DNA from: Shinisaurus crocodilurus
Taxonomy: Eukaryota > Chordata > Lepidosauria > Squamata > Shinisauridae
Direction: 5' to 3'
DNA: 64,000 bases
NCBI GenBank assembly: GCA_021292165.1
Contig: CM037877.1
Coordinates: 28,780,197 to 28,844,196, forward strand
Shown: positions 10,505 to 21,038 of the stretch, one piece after another
Position numbering within the stretch: position 1 is the stretch's first letter
Layout of the letters: each line of letters begins with the position of its first letter
Notes under the pieces: model-generated
Told to the model about the DNA's origin: nothing
Databases searched by the model: none
What the model saw: only the letters and a program-made list of their open reading frames with translations
Made by a program: the position numbers and the translations under genes

Positions 10505-11846
10505 AGATGAGTTTCAGTTGTTGAGGCCTGAAGATGTGGACAAGGTGCTTGGCCAAGTCCAGTTGACCACCTGTGTGCTTGAACCTTGCCCTTCATGGCT
10601 TATTACATCTAATAGGGAGGGGATGCCTGGCTGGGTCCAGGCAGGAGTGGTGCCACACACTTTAAAGGAGGTACTTATTAGGCTGCTCCTGAGAAAGCCT
10701 AACATGGACCTGGAAGATGTTAAGAACTATAGGCCAGTTGCTAACATCCCCTTCCTGGGCAAGATGCTTGAATCGGTGGCTGCCAGACAACTCCAGGCAC
10801 TCTTGAATGAAACTGATTATCCAGATCCATTTCAATCAGGCTGCAGGCCTGGTTTTGGAATGGAAACTGCCTTGGTCAGCCTGCGGGGTGACCTTTGCCA
10901 GGAGAGGGATGGGAGGAGTGCGACCATGTTGATTTTCTTGGACCTCTCAGTGGCTTTTGAAACCATCGACCATGGTATCTTTCTGGATAGTCTGTCTGGG
11001 CTGGGAGTTGGAGGTACTGCACTGCAGGGGTTCCGCTCCTACTTGGCTGGCCAATTCCTGAAGGTGGTGCTGGGGGGTTATTGCTTTGTCCCTTGGCAGT
11101 TATGCCACGGGAAACCACAGGGCTCTGTCTTATCCTCCATGTTGTTCAACATCTACATGAAACCACTGAGGGAGATTATCCAGAGATATGGACTGCCGTG
11201 TCACCCTATCTCTACTTTTCATCAAATCCAGGTGAGGCAGTGGGTGTTCTGAAGCAGGGCCTGGGCCAATAAACTGAGACTCAATCCAGACAAGACAGAG
11301 GTACTGGTTAGTGGTGGGTGGTTCTTCTGCCTTGATGAGTGATATTCAGCCTGTTTTGGAAGAGGCTGCACTCCCCCTATAGGATCAGGTTTGTAGTTTG
11401 AGAGTGCTCTTAGATCCAGCACTGTCATTGGAGGCACAGGTGGCCTCGGTGGCATGGAGTACTTTTATCAGCTTAGGCTGATATGCCAACTATGATCCTA
11501 TCTGGACAGAGATAGCCTAGCTATAGTTATCAATACTCTAGTAACCACTCGTTTGGATTACTGCAATGTGATACACATTGGGCTGTCTTTGAAACAGTCT
11601 GGAAACTGCAGCTGGCCCAAATAGGGCATGATATTGTTAACAGGGACTGGCCAATATGATCATATGACGCCGGTGCTTTATGACCTGTGCTGGCTACTAG
11701 TCTGGGGCTCCAAATGAAAGATTCAGGGCTCCAGCCCTAGTGGGCTGCCCCCTAATACCACCTCTGCTATTTTATGGTTTTAAGCTTTGTCTTGTGAACC
11801 ACCCAGAGAGCTTTGGTGATATAGAAATGTAATAAACAAACAAACC
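10505..11846 (+). pseudogene. L2-type LINE reverse transcriptase, old
   Basis: The + strand encodes a decayed L2 reverse transcriptase, which would copy LINE RNA at a nicked target. Visible blocks: 'LEPCPSWLI', 'LKEVLIRLLLRKP', 'NYRPVANIPFLGKMLE', 'FQSGCRPGFGMETALV', 'LIFLDLSVAFETIDHG' (motif A with its aspartate), and 'GKPQGSVLSSMLFNIYM' (normally GVPQGS). The motif C tetrad YADD, which should follow about 35 residues later, has decayed to unrelated sequence, so the catalytic pair is lost. After about 11252 the frame breaks repeatedly, yet 'NPDKTEVL' and 'TRLDYCN' can still be read. It ends with 'cacccagagagctttggtg' and a CAAA tail. It lacks the endonuclease and is 5' truncated. Confidence 0.85.
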
Positions 11847-11849
11847 ATG

Positions 11850-12750
11850 AGACAGTACTAAAAACACAACCACAGACTGATAGAGAGATGATCAGATTGT
11901 ACGTACACCTGGAAAGTGGTGAGATACTCTACGTGACAACACAGGAATGCAAGGGGAAAATGTGTTCTAGAAGAAAAACAACACATAATGCGCACATGTG
12001 TACAGCTTGCATAGACTACATTTGCATGCACAATCATGCACCCTGCTTGAAAGGGTGTTTCCCTTTGAAAATAATCACCCAATGTTTTTACCAACCAAAA
12101 GGTATAGAAGCAAGGAAGCCATTCATGCTAAGGAAAACATGCACTGGGAATTTCCCAACCAGTACTTTTTATGGCAATAAGAACATGTTGTTGCAGGGAC
12201 ATGTTGCTAATATTTTCAAAGGGAACTGGCAGAGACATTCCCTAAAGTGATGGGTGGCTGAAGGTACCTTTGTTTGCAGAGAAGCAAAATGAACAACTGG
12301 ATGTACATTTCAGTTCTTTCAAATGGAACTCATGAGTTAACAAAACTGAAGCCAAAAGTAACCAAAGTAAGAAAGCAGCAGCAGCATCGTATAGCTAACA
12401 AACCTTTCATCTACAATTCGTTGGGAGACCACACATATTTTTCCCATTTATAGGCAATAGATGTGTGTGGGTTTAAGAACAGAGATTAACTGTGATATAC
12501 AAAACAGATCAGGATTCCCTGAGCCTACACAGTTTTGTGGCCAAGCAAGCCTGTCATGGCAAAGAATGAGAGGATATTCCTATCACTGCTACCTCAGAAT
12601 TGAACTTCCATGTTCAAATTACCTCTGATTACCAGAGACTGAAGAAAAACATGAATGCCTGTCTATATTTGTCATGCCCTGTCTTCATCCTGGGTCATCT
12701 GTGTTGGAGAAAAAATGCTGAACTAGAAAGACCTTGCAGGGAATTAGCAA
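11850..12750. other. no feature recognised
   Basis: AT-rich sequence with short unremarkable frames. I see no repeat ends or RNA. Confidence 0.35.
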
Positions 12751-12751
12751 T

Positions 12752-12818
12752 GGGGGGGGGGGATTTGTTTGGCTTATATTTTAATGTGAACTCACCTAAA
12801 TTTACATTTTATAACATA
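12752..12818. mobile_element. family T hAT terminal fragment
   Basis: After a G tract, 'tttggcttatattttaatgt' and 'gaactcacctaaattt' match the left end of the elements at 7897 and 16353. Truncated. Confidence 0.5.
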
Positions 12819-12906
12819 CATTATTGTTATTTATTAATTCAAAGCATTTATATCCTGCTCTTCAGTCAAAATACTCCCAGAGCAGCTTACAACAAACAAT
12901 CATCAG
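12819..12906 (-). mobile_element. LINE 3' tail fragment
   Basis: The + strand has 'tattgttatttattaattca', 'agcatttatatcctgctct' and 'cccagagcagcttacaaca'. This is the complement of a LINE/SINE 3' end of the type seen throughout the window. Confidence 0.5.
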
Positions 12907-13120
12907 ACATGGAAACCTGGTGGAATGGAGAGAACCAGGGGGATGCTGTCATCTCTGGATATAAACTCTATAGGAAGGACTGGGAAGGGCATATTGCAGG
13001 AGCTGTTGCTCTGTACATCAAAGAGAGCTTAGTGTCGAGCAGGCTAGAAAACCTTAAAGGGGCAGACTCTTCCAAAAAGCACTGTAGGTGACAATACCTG
13101 GCTCAAAAACTAATTTAGTA

Positions 13121-13370
13121 CAGTAATACCTTGGATTGCAAGTAACTTGGTTTGAGAGCGTTTTGCAAGACAAGCAAATTTTTAAATATTTATGTATTTA
13201 TTATTACTTGATATACAAGCGACGTCTTGCAATACAAGTACTGTAGTACAGCTTAAATTAAAAATCTCTGTACAAATATTTTTGGGGGGATTTCGTTTTG
13301 ATATAAGAGTGTTTTGGATTACAAGCACAGTTTCCGGAACTAATTATGCTCTCAATCCAAGGCATGACTG
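13121..13370. mobile_element. Tc1/mariner-type MITE, 250 bp
   Basis: The ends are cagtaataccttgg and the complement of cagtcatgccttgg, flanked by TA (13119-13120 and 13371-13372). It is inserted in the endonuclease region of the CR1/L3 copy. A second copy is at 53175-53418. No transposase is encoded. Confidence 0.85.
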
Positions 13371-13816
13371 TACTAGGAACGTGCTATCGTCCCCCAGACC
13401 AGAATGCTCAGGATGATTTTAAGATGGAAAATGAAATCAGGGAGGCCTCCAAATGAGGAAGTGTTGTGATAACGGGTTACTTCAATTACACCCACATTGA
13501 TTGGATAAATGCATGTTCCAGTCATGGCAAAGAGGTTTAATGTCTTGATGACCAGTATAAGCTGATGGGATCTGAGCTAGCGGCAGCTGACCAAGAAAGA
13601 GATCTTGGGGTTGTGGTGAACAGCTCATGAAAATGTCAACCCAGTGTGAAAAAGGCAAACACCATATTAGGCATCATAAGGAATGAATTGAACATAAAAC
13701 TGCCAAGATCATACTCCCCTCATACAAATCTATGGTGCAACCACTCTTGGAATACTGTGTACTGTTCTGGTCACCACACCTAAAAACAGGATATTGTACA
13801 GTAGGGGAAAGGGCAG

Positions 13817-14004
13817 CCCCACTCGGCCATGAAACTCACTGGGTGACTTTGGGCCAGTCACTGACTCTCAGCCTAACCTACCTCACAGGGTTGTTGTGAG
13901 GATAAATTGGAGAGGAGGAGGATGATTATGTAAGCCGCCTTGGGTTCCTTGAAGGAAAAAAGGCGGAGTATAAATATAATAAATAAAAAATAAAATAAAT
14001 AAAC
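13817..14004 (+). mobile_element. Sauria-type SINE, 5' truncated
   Basis: Begins within 'ccccactcggccatgaaact' and runs through 'gtgactttgggccagtcac', 'cagggttgttgtgagg' and 'gtaagccgccttggg' to an ATAAA-rich tail. The tRNA-like head is missing. It is inserted in the CR1/L3 copy. Confidence 0.85.
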
Positions 14005-14703
14005 TAAAAGGATCAAGGAGCTGGAACAACTCCCCAATGAGGAAAGGTTACAACATCTGGGATTGTTTAGTGTAGAAAAAAGGCAAGTAAGGGGTGACAT
14101 GATAGAGGTGTACACAATTATGTATGGTGTAGAGAAAGTGGATAGGGAGACATTTTTCTCCCTCTCTCATAATACTAGAACCCTGGGTCATCCCATGCAG
14201 CTGATTGGGAGATTCGAGATAGATAAAAGGAAGTACTTCTTCACACGCCACATAGTTAAACTTCCACAAGATGTCGTGATGGCCACTAATTTGGATGGCT
14301 ATAAAAAGGGATTGGAGAAATTCATGGAGGATCAGGCTATCAGTAGCTTCTAGTCTTGATGGCTATATGCTACATCCAGTATCAGAGGCAGAATGCCTCT
14401 GTACACCAGTTGCTGTGGAACCTGGGTGGGAGGGTGCAGTTGCACTCATGTCCTGCTTGTGGGCTTCCCATGGGCAGCTGGTTGGCCACTGTGTGAGCAG
14501 AATGCTGGACTAGATGGACCCCTTGCTGTGATCCAGCATAGATGTTCTTATGTTCTTAGTCCCGGCCCTCAGGTTCACAGTCTAAAAAGACACAAGAGAC
14601 AAGGAAAGGGATAGGGAGGGCAGAGTGGGGGAGCATGATGGTGATGTTTGATTCATTTGTCCAGATGAATGGGAATATATCAATTGAACTAAAGTATATG
14701 CTT

Positions 14704-14846
14704 TGTCTGAGTGTGGAAAGCTAAGCAGGGTCAGGCCTGGTTATTACTTGGATGGGAGACCCCTCCTCTAGTTTCCTGCATTGAGCAGGGGGTTGGACTC
14801 GATAGCCTTGTAGGCTCCTTCCAACTCTATGATCTATGATCTATGC
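14704..14846 (+). mobile_element. 5S rRNA-CR1 chimeric SINE, copy 1
   Basis: The head ('gtctgagtgtggaaagctaa', 'gcagggtcaggcctgg', 'tacttggatgggagacc') matches the promoter-bearing 3' half of 5S rRNA. It joins 'tttcctgcattgagcagggg', 'gttggactcgatagccttg' and 'ttccaactctatgatctatg', which is a CR1 3' end. The layout is that of a SINE3-like element: a 5S promoter with a LINE-recognised tail. The reverse complement of copy 2 (16491-16668) is almost identical over the shared part. Confidence 0.8.
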
Positions 14847-15045
14847 TCTGCATCTATTGTCCATCAGTGCTGGCCTGTTCTTACAGTTCTTTGCTGGCCT
14901 GTTCCACTTTTCTTTCTTCTCTTTTGCAGTTTCTCTTCTTTTGAGTTCAGGCCTAATCTGTTTCTTCTCCCATTCCCTCAGGGCAAGATGTTTCCTCAGA
15001 CACCCTTCTGGTGACAGTTGGGGGAGGCAGGGGTTATCTTACTTG

Positions 15046-15450
15046 TGAACCAAAACTCCGTTATCCTTTAAAATTTGTACTTCTTTGAATTTTGCAATGG
15101 AGTTCTCCATACAAAAATGCATATATTAAGGAAAAGTGCACACAACAATCCATATATTAGTGAAGATAACTTTTTTGAAAAAAGCATTGTATTAGGAAAA
15201 TTGCTTGCAAAAAAAATATGCATTCATTTTTTAATACAATTTTGCCTAATATGGAAATATTAGGCAAAATTGTATACTAAAATGCATGCATTAGGAGAAA
15301 TGCATGCAAACTGCATACAGATTTTCATGTGAATGTCTTTTTTCCCCTTCTTTTTTTAAAAATTCTCAACATTCCAGATGAACTAAATCTAAGCCTAGGA
15401 AAAGGAGAAACTGAGAGAAACTGAAATTGATTACCTCGTCCATCGCTAGT
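15046..15450. mobile_element. family T hAT-type element, left end missing
   Basis: Matches 7897-8335 in order ('actccgttatccttt', 'gttctccatacaaaaatgc', 'gaaaaattgcttgcaaaa'-like, 'gagaaactgagagaaactga') and ends near 'gtccatcgctag'. It has lost about 70 bp on the left. It contains a perfect 18-bp palindrome at 15235-15274. Confidence 0.7.
15235..15274. repeat. perfect 18-bp-arm hairpin
   Basis: Arms 15235-15252 and 15257-15274 (tacaattttgcctaatat and its exact complement), with loop ggaa. It sits where the other copies of this family have a direct repeat unit, so one unit appears inverted here. Confidence 0.85.
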
Positions 15451-16352
15451 GGGAATCGGCATGGTGAATTCTTCAACTAAATGCTGCTTTCAAATAGTGC
15501 CTTTAGATAGTGCCTACTCTGCCTCTCCTGCAAGGAGTTGAGTTTGGGCAACAGAATGAGGAGGATGGAGATTTCACAGCAGCTGGGTGGAACTGTAAAT
15601 CCTGCATGGATTTAACAACAACAACAAAAGAACTACTGGTGTAATGTAGTTCAGGGGAAAAGAAAGAAAGTGGGAGTTAGGGAGTAGAAGAAAACTGTGT
15701 TCATAAGCCTTGGGGATAAGTTCTCTCTCTGACAGGAATGACTGAACTGTTTCCAAAGATGGATGAATGCCATTAAAAGAAGGGAAATCCCCTTATCCTC
15801 CCATTATCATGGTGGAGGAATTTTAATAAAGGGTTTCTTGGTTTCCCTCACCCTCTCCTTTCTCCTCAGCATATCACAGAGGTCACTTTGGATTGCAAAG
15901 CATGTTTCTACAGGGCTTCTCTGAGGTCTGGTAACTGTTAGTCTTTCCTGGCTACCTGGAATGCTGGAAGCTACTTTATACTGAATCAGAAAACAACAAA
16001 AGTGATACAGAACCACACAAGTGCCAGTTTATTTTGTGTCAACTTGCCTAACATTTCAGATAACATCTCCTTCCTCAGGAGCTCCTTAAAATACATAACA
16101 TATTACAGTTTTATACACATACATATACAAGATATACAGCACAAAAATACCATGGACTAATCATCTTTGTACATTTAAAAATAATTGCAGACTTCCAGCA
16201 CAAGAAAATTCCCAACTAAAAACGCTTACATGAATGTACTGTACCTGTCTAGCACCACCACCAGTGCTAATAGCTAGGTAATGCTGGTCTACGTACTGAC
16301 TAGCAGCGGCTCTCCAGAGTTTAAGGCAGAAGTCTTTCCCAGCCTGCTTGGA

Positions 16353-16798
16353 AATAGGAATGAGAATGAAATTTGTTTGGTTCACATTTTAATACAAACT
16401 TACCGGTACCTAATTCTGCACTTTCAGACCAATATTTGAACTGAAACTCTGTTATCCTTTGAAATTCGCAGTTCTCTGAATTTTGCAGTTTCATAGATTT
16501 CATAGATCATAGAGTTGGAAGGAGCCTACAAGGCTATCGAGTCCAACCCCCTGCTCAATGCAGGAAACTAGAGGAGGGGTCTCCCATCCAAGTAACAACC
16601 AGGCCTGACCCTGCTTAGCTTTCCACACTCAGACAAGCTGAGCCAGCATAAGCCACAGGCCTGTTGAGTAATCCAATTAAAATATGCATACAAAAATGCT
16701 CATATTAGGGACATGTGCATGCAAAAAAATAGTATATCGATGAAAATAACATTCAGAAAAGCATTATATTAGGAAATTGACAGATTCATCCATCCCTA
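16353..16798. mobile_element. family T hAT-type element nested in SINE
   Basis: The left end is 'aggaatgagaatgaaatttg' and the right end 'ttcatccatcccta', as in 7897-8335. It is split by the 5S-CR1 SINE at 16491-16668. The flanking 8-mers match only partly, so the target duplication has decayed. Confidence 0.7.
16491..16668 (-). mobile_element. 5S rRNA-CR1 chimeric SINE, copy 2
   Basis: The complement of copy 1, with a longer 5S head on the right ('ctgagccagcataagccac' on the + strand, the complement of the 5S start). The CR1 tail faces left ('catagatcatagagttggaa'). One difference from copy 1 is visible over the shared core. It is inserted in the family T element. Confidence 0.8.
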
Positions 16799-16865
16799 TC
16801 TGAAGTGCCAAGGTTGGAACCTGGGACCTTTTATATGCAAAGCATGAGCTCGACCAAGGAGTTAC

Positions 16866-18447
16866 CACCTTTCTGGTCTGGACTACACATAATGGTTTGA
16901 GAGTACTGGTAATTTTGAAAGGCACAGATGAGAGAGCTCCACTCTCATTGACTTGCATGTTGATCTGTACCCCAATAATATTCCATTTTCAAAGACTCTG
17001 TGGGTGGATTTTTGCTTTTGTTGAGAGTCTGATTGCCTTGTGGAGGTTGGGAAAGAATTTCCATTTAAATCAGGTTGGCTTCTTACTGACCTTGGCACCT
17101 GACTTTACCTATTGCCTCACTGGCTTGAGCCATTTGGAGTTCTTTGTTCTACAGACAACTTACTGCAGTTCAGGGTTTGTTTGTTTTCTCCTGCTCTTGG
17201 GTCACACTGTACTTGTGTTGTCTGATTTGTGGGCAAGGATGCTTGGCAGTGGTGGTGTGGTTTACGTTCTCCAACTCTATAATACAATGGGGTGATAACA
17301 ATCTATGTGAAACATCTTAAGAACTTTAGAAGATGCAACTAATTGGAGTTACATGTGATGTAATACCTCTCTGCAGTAAGATAATGACCTGCCTTGTATT
17401 ATGATTATGGGCATTTCCATAAGCTCACAGAAAGGATCCGCTACAAGATAAGATAGATGAATGAAGTTATATTCTTTCCTATGGGCTTTTAAAAAGTAAA
17501 TCCATTCCAGAAACTACAACCCACAGATACTGGCTTGTATCCATTGTTAGACCTACCTAGAATAGGTCCACTGAAATAAATGGGACTTAAGTCAGACTAA
17601 CATTTGATACCCTTTGGCAGAAAGGCTTGTCCAATCTGTGGATCATCAAGCCAAAGTCCAACAGCTATGGACAGTGGCCTACAAGGGGCATAATATAGCT
17701 CCTAGTTACTTTTTGCGCTTACCTAGATGCACAAAAATGGGGGGAAGGGTAAGCATCTAGAGTGCTATAGCATTTTGTTGATGGCTTGAGGAATCACAAT
17801 TTATGTAGGTCTAGTTTAGATATTGGTTATGAATCTTATGATCCAAAGGATACATTTAAGCACAGGTGTGACCCACAGACACAGCTAGAGCTTTGATAAA
17901 GAGGAGAAACTACTTCTGGGCAGGAAGGGAGGCTGAACAATGCCTTGGGAATTTGGTGCTGGAAACTGCCACGGTGCAAATTCCAAAGAAAGCTGAAGTG
18001 TGCACATAGTTGTTACCCATTTGTATTTATCTCTTGGATTTCATGGATACCTATACGGCTGTGGTTGTCAAGTTGATGAGAACTTTCTCTTACATACAAA
18101 GGAACAAACAACAAGGTTAAAATGTCCATTTGGATGTGTACTTCATGGTTTAGTTGCCAAAAACTTATGATCATGGAGAAATAAGCACTTGTGCTCTTTC
18201 CAAACGTGATGACAGTGCTCCATAGGTGTGCTATTTCCACCCACCCACCCCTAACATGGAAACTCTCCAAGTAGGAAAAAAATGTTACTTGTACAGCAAC
18301 CCTGAAATAAGGTGGCTTTTGCATTCCAATGTAATAATTGTATGTCTTCTTGTCAGATGCTGGATTACTCCATGGAAATTCTGCCAGCAGTGATCTGAGA
18401 ATTGTCAATTGAGTATGATCCGTGGAGTGAATAACACTCCCAGGGAT
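16866..18447. other. no gene seen
   Basis: A weak trace of a short repeat occurs near 17560-17600 ('aatgggacttaagtcag', compare 20255-20343). Frames of 131-132 codons (16897-17295 on the + strand and 18013-18408 on the minus strand) have no recognisable motif. Confidence 0.4.
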
Positions 18448-18455
18448 TCTACCAG

Positions 18456-19037
18456 CAAGACCGGTGCAGGGCAGTTTGGCGCCCTAGGCTAAATTATATT
18501 TAGCGCCCCCCTCTCGTGCCGTGGGGGGGCTTCGGAGCAAAGCAGCCCTGCTCTGCAAACCCCGCCCCCCCGCTGCCGCCGCCGCCGGACTCCACCCACC
18601 CACCCCGCCCCCCACCTACCTTCCCCCCGCCCTGGCCGCCGCCTCCTCCGAAGAGGAAGTGACGCGACGGGACCCCAGCGCTCTGTTTTTGGCCGGGGGA
18701 AACCAGGGCAACAGGGCTGTTTAAGCCCTGTTGCCCTGGTTCCTCCCGCCAAAACAGAGCACGGGCGGGATTCTGGAAGTGGCGCGGAGAAGGTAGGTGG
18801 TGGGGGTCTGCCACCGGTGGCGGCGGTGGGGGCGGGGGTGGGCGGCGGCGCCCAGGCTCGGCCCCACCCCCCACTACCTCCGGCGCAATCCCCCCACACT
18901 GACCTGGCTTTGTCGGCGAGGCGGGCGGGCGGGGCAGGAGCGCGCCGGCAGCGAAGAGGAGCGCAGCATTTCTGCGCCCTCTTCAGCTACGCGCCCTAGG
19001 CAACAGCCTGGTTTGCCTTGCGGTAGCGCCGGCCCTG
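18456..19037. mobile_element. GC-rich hAT MITE (family C), complete
   Basis: Flanked by the perfect 8-bp duplication tctaccag (18448-18455 and 19038-19045). The ends are caagaccggtgcagg and the complement of cagggccggcgct. The interior is very GC-rich and carries a snapback at 18680-18760. Long open frames on both strands here (67-136 codons) are Pro/Gly/Arg-rich artefacts of the base composition. A truncated copy lies at 24543 and a short member at 56981. Confidence 0.85.
18680..18760. repeat. snapback inside family C copy 1
   Basis: 'gctctgtttttggccggggg' through 'acagggct' pairs with 'agccctgttgccctgg' through 'aaaacagagc'. The arms are 37-39 bp with a few mismatches or gaps and a five-base centre. 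It is conserved at 24751-24831. Confidence 0.85.
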
Positions 19038-19045
19038 TCTACCAG

Positions 19046-20252
19046 CAGGGTAAAGAAATGGCAATAGAACCATAGAGCAAAGAGAAAGCAACTGAGGACT
19101 AGATTTGGAGAGAATTAGGTCAGGCAGATTATGGTAGCATAGCTCAGCCATGGTCATTAAGGGGCAAATCAGATGTGATTGTAAGAATATGAAGGGGGTT
19201 TGCTCTCTCCCCAAGGATTTCCCCACCAAAATAACTCCCACCATTTTTATTTGTCTCAGTTTTATACGGGGGAAGTATGGCTGCTTTTTGTAACTAGGGA
19301 GATGCAGCCAGTCAAGTCAAAACATGTTTTTCAATCACCACATAGTTTGACCTTGATGGAATGTACAGAAATGGGTTTAATCTCTGCCTAGTTTTCAGAT
19401 TCAGATGGTACAGAGTAAACCATTCTGCTCCTTTAAACTGCAGGTGAATATTTCATGTGATGGAATGTTCCTCCCCCATCCTACAATATTCCTACACATA
19501 GAAAACGATCGATGTCAGGGAGACAAAAAATCTGCGAAAAATATTTCACCCCACCCCACATTGGCATGGCTGCTTGGACATGCTGCATGTGCCCATATGC
19601 CAAAGCCCTTGCATGTCCACCCCTCACTGGAGGTGGCCACAGAAGTCAATACCCCTGCAGAGGTGCTCAGCCCCATAGGGTATGTACAGGGATTGTTTAA
19701 CAATCAAGAATGTCTGTAGTGTATATCCTTAGGTAAAACATTGTGTTGGAGGAGTGGGTTATGAAAAATAGGGACCAAGATACACTACCTACTCAAGACT
19801 ACACAAGGCACAACTAGTTAACAATAATGTTTTTCAGTTCAGATGCAGCTTCCTTAAAATGAATAGCAGGTGACAACTGGTGTGTGTGTGTGTGTGTGTA
19901 CATCAGTTGTCAACTGTCATTCATTTTAAGGAATATATAGTTCCAACAAATAAAAATAAATACATCTGACAATGACGTCAGAAACTGAAAATGTCAAATG
20001 CCTGATTTCCAGGCACAGCTGGCAGGTTGGTATGCTCTGAAGTAATGAATGCTTAGAAGTATTTCCTGATTTCTGCTACTGATTTTATCATTCTCCAGTT
20101 GGCAAAAGACTTGTTTTCCCCCTGGATTTTGAAAGCAGTGGAAAATCGTGTGGCAAACTGGGATTGGGCAAAACAGACCCAACCATCAACACACACCCCC
20201 CAAGTCATGCGTTGACTTCAGAATCTACAGCCACTCATCATGAATCACAGTT
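19046..20252. other. no gene seen; hairpin at 19850-19933
   Basis: Arms of 30 bp (19850-19879 and 19904-19933, 27 of 30 paired) enclose a (TG)n microsatellite. Nothing else is recognised. Confidence 0.6.
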
Positions 20253-20254
20253 TT

Positions 20255-20343
20255 ACAGTGCAATCCTATACATGTCTATTCAGATGTATGTTCCATTGAT
20301 TTCAATGGGGCTTACTCCCAGGTAAGAGTGTATAGGACTGTGG
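20255..20343. mobile_element. short palindromic repeat
   Basis: 'acagtgcaatcctatacatg' at the left and 'gtgtataggactgtgg' at the right are near complements, around 'gatttcaatggggcttact'. A MITE-like element common in reptile DNA as I remember it; the family name is uncertain. Confidence 0.5.
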
Positions 20344-20516
20344 TCTTGGGTGACGTCTTCATTAATAGAGTTGCACCGACTGGATCTACACATCAGTGTT
20401 GTTGCAAGAGGAACTCAGAAAGGAAATTGTGTGTTCTTGTATTCACAATTAAATGCAGAGACCGTCACAATGTTTTAAGAACTACATGCCAAGTAGCTTA
20501 GGAGGTTAATCTAGAG

Positions 20517-21038
20517 CAGGGCTCTCCAACTTATTTATTTATTTATTTATTATTTGCATTTATTTATCACCCATCTGGCCGGCAAACCCATCTGGCCCTG
20601 GGCCATGTACATAAGATAAAAACAGAATAAAATACATTAAAACAGTATAAAATTTTAAAATCTTAGCCCACCCCATATTCCCACCTGAACAGCCAAGTTT
20701 TTAGTGAGCGGCGGAAGCTCAGCAGAGAGGGGGCATGGTGGAGGTCACTTGGGAGAGAGTTCCACAGCACGGGGGCCGCCACAGAGAAGGCCCTCTTCCT
20801 CGTCCCTACCAGTCTAGCTGCTCTGGCTGAAGGGACAAGGAGAAGGCCGTCTGTGGCAGATCTTGTTGAGCGGCCCACTTGGTGTTGCTGGAGATGCTCC
20901 TTGAGATATAACCAACCTTGGGTCCCCAACTGTTGCTGGCCTACAGCTCCTGGCATACCCAGCCAGCATGGCTAATGGCAAGGGATTCTGGGAGCTGTAG
21001 TCCAGCAACATCTGGGGACCCAAGGTTAGAGAGCCCTG
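20517..21038. mobile_element. hAT MITE family B, split by an L2
   Basis: Flanked by the perfect 8-bp duplication atctagag (20509-20516 and 21039-21046). The left end is cagggctctccaac and the right end the complement of cagggctctctaacc. The body is 'tgttgctggcctacagctcc' and 'gggagctgtagtccagcaac'. An L2 3' end (20533-20909) sits in the left arm. Confidence 0.85.
20533..20909 (-). mobile_element. L2 LINE 3' end nested in MITE
   Basis: The minus strand reads 'YLKEHLQQHQVGRSTRSATD', 'RKRAFSVAAPVLWNSLPSD', 'KTWLFRWEYGVG', stop, then a 3' UTR ('ccagatgggtgataaat') and an ATAA-rich tail. The first codons of the open frame come from the MITE. Short flanking repeats around ccaactt/ccaacctt may be the target duplication. 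It differs little from the L2 at 21554. Confidence 0.85.

Larger units (their letters stand above)
12907..14558 (+). pseudogene. CR1/L3-type LINE, interrupted and internally deleted
   Basis: Two parts of one old CR1/L3 LINE survive. The endonuclease start is 'METWWNGENQGD...GYKLYRKD' and 'GAVALYIKESL' (12907-13090). It continues after the MITE at 13121-13370 with 'CYRPPDQNAQDDF' and 'VVITGYFNYTHIDW' to about 13540. Most of the reverse transcriptase is missing. The copy resumes near 13570 with the thumb/C-terminal region ('DLGVVVNSS', then 'MVQPLLEYCVLFWSPHLK'). After the SINE at 13817-14004 come 'ELEQLPNEERLQHLGLF', 'GRFEIDKRKYFF' and the 3' UTR ending 'tagatgttcttatgttctta'. Stops and shifts make it non-functional. 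The order of insertions is clear: LINE first, MITE and SINE later. Confidence 0.8.
16240..16865 (-). mobile_element. tRNA-headed SINE, split by nested insertions
   Basis: The minus-strand SINE is in two parts. At 16240-16352 is the body ('gactagcagcggctctccag', 'gtctttcccagcctgcttgg'). At 16799-16865 is the tRNA-like head ('ggaacctgggaccttttata', 'tgcaaagcatgagctcgac'). Between them lies a family T hAT element. The same SINE is uninterrupted at 5858-6060. Confidence 0.7.

Noticed and set aside
18489..18899. 136-codon Pro/Gly/Arg-rich frame
   Set aside because: Lies wholly inside a GC-rich hAT MITE with defined target duplications; several frames on both strands are open because of composition.
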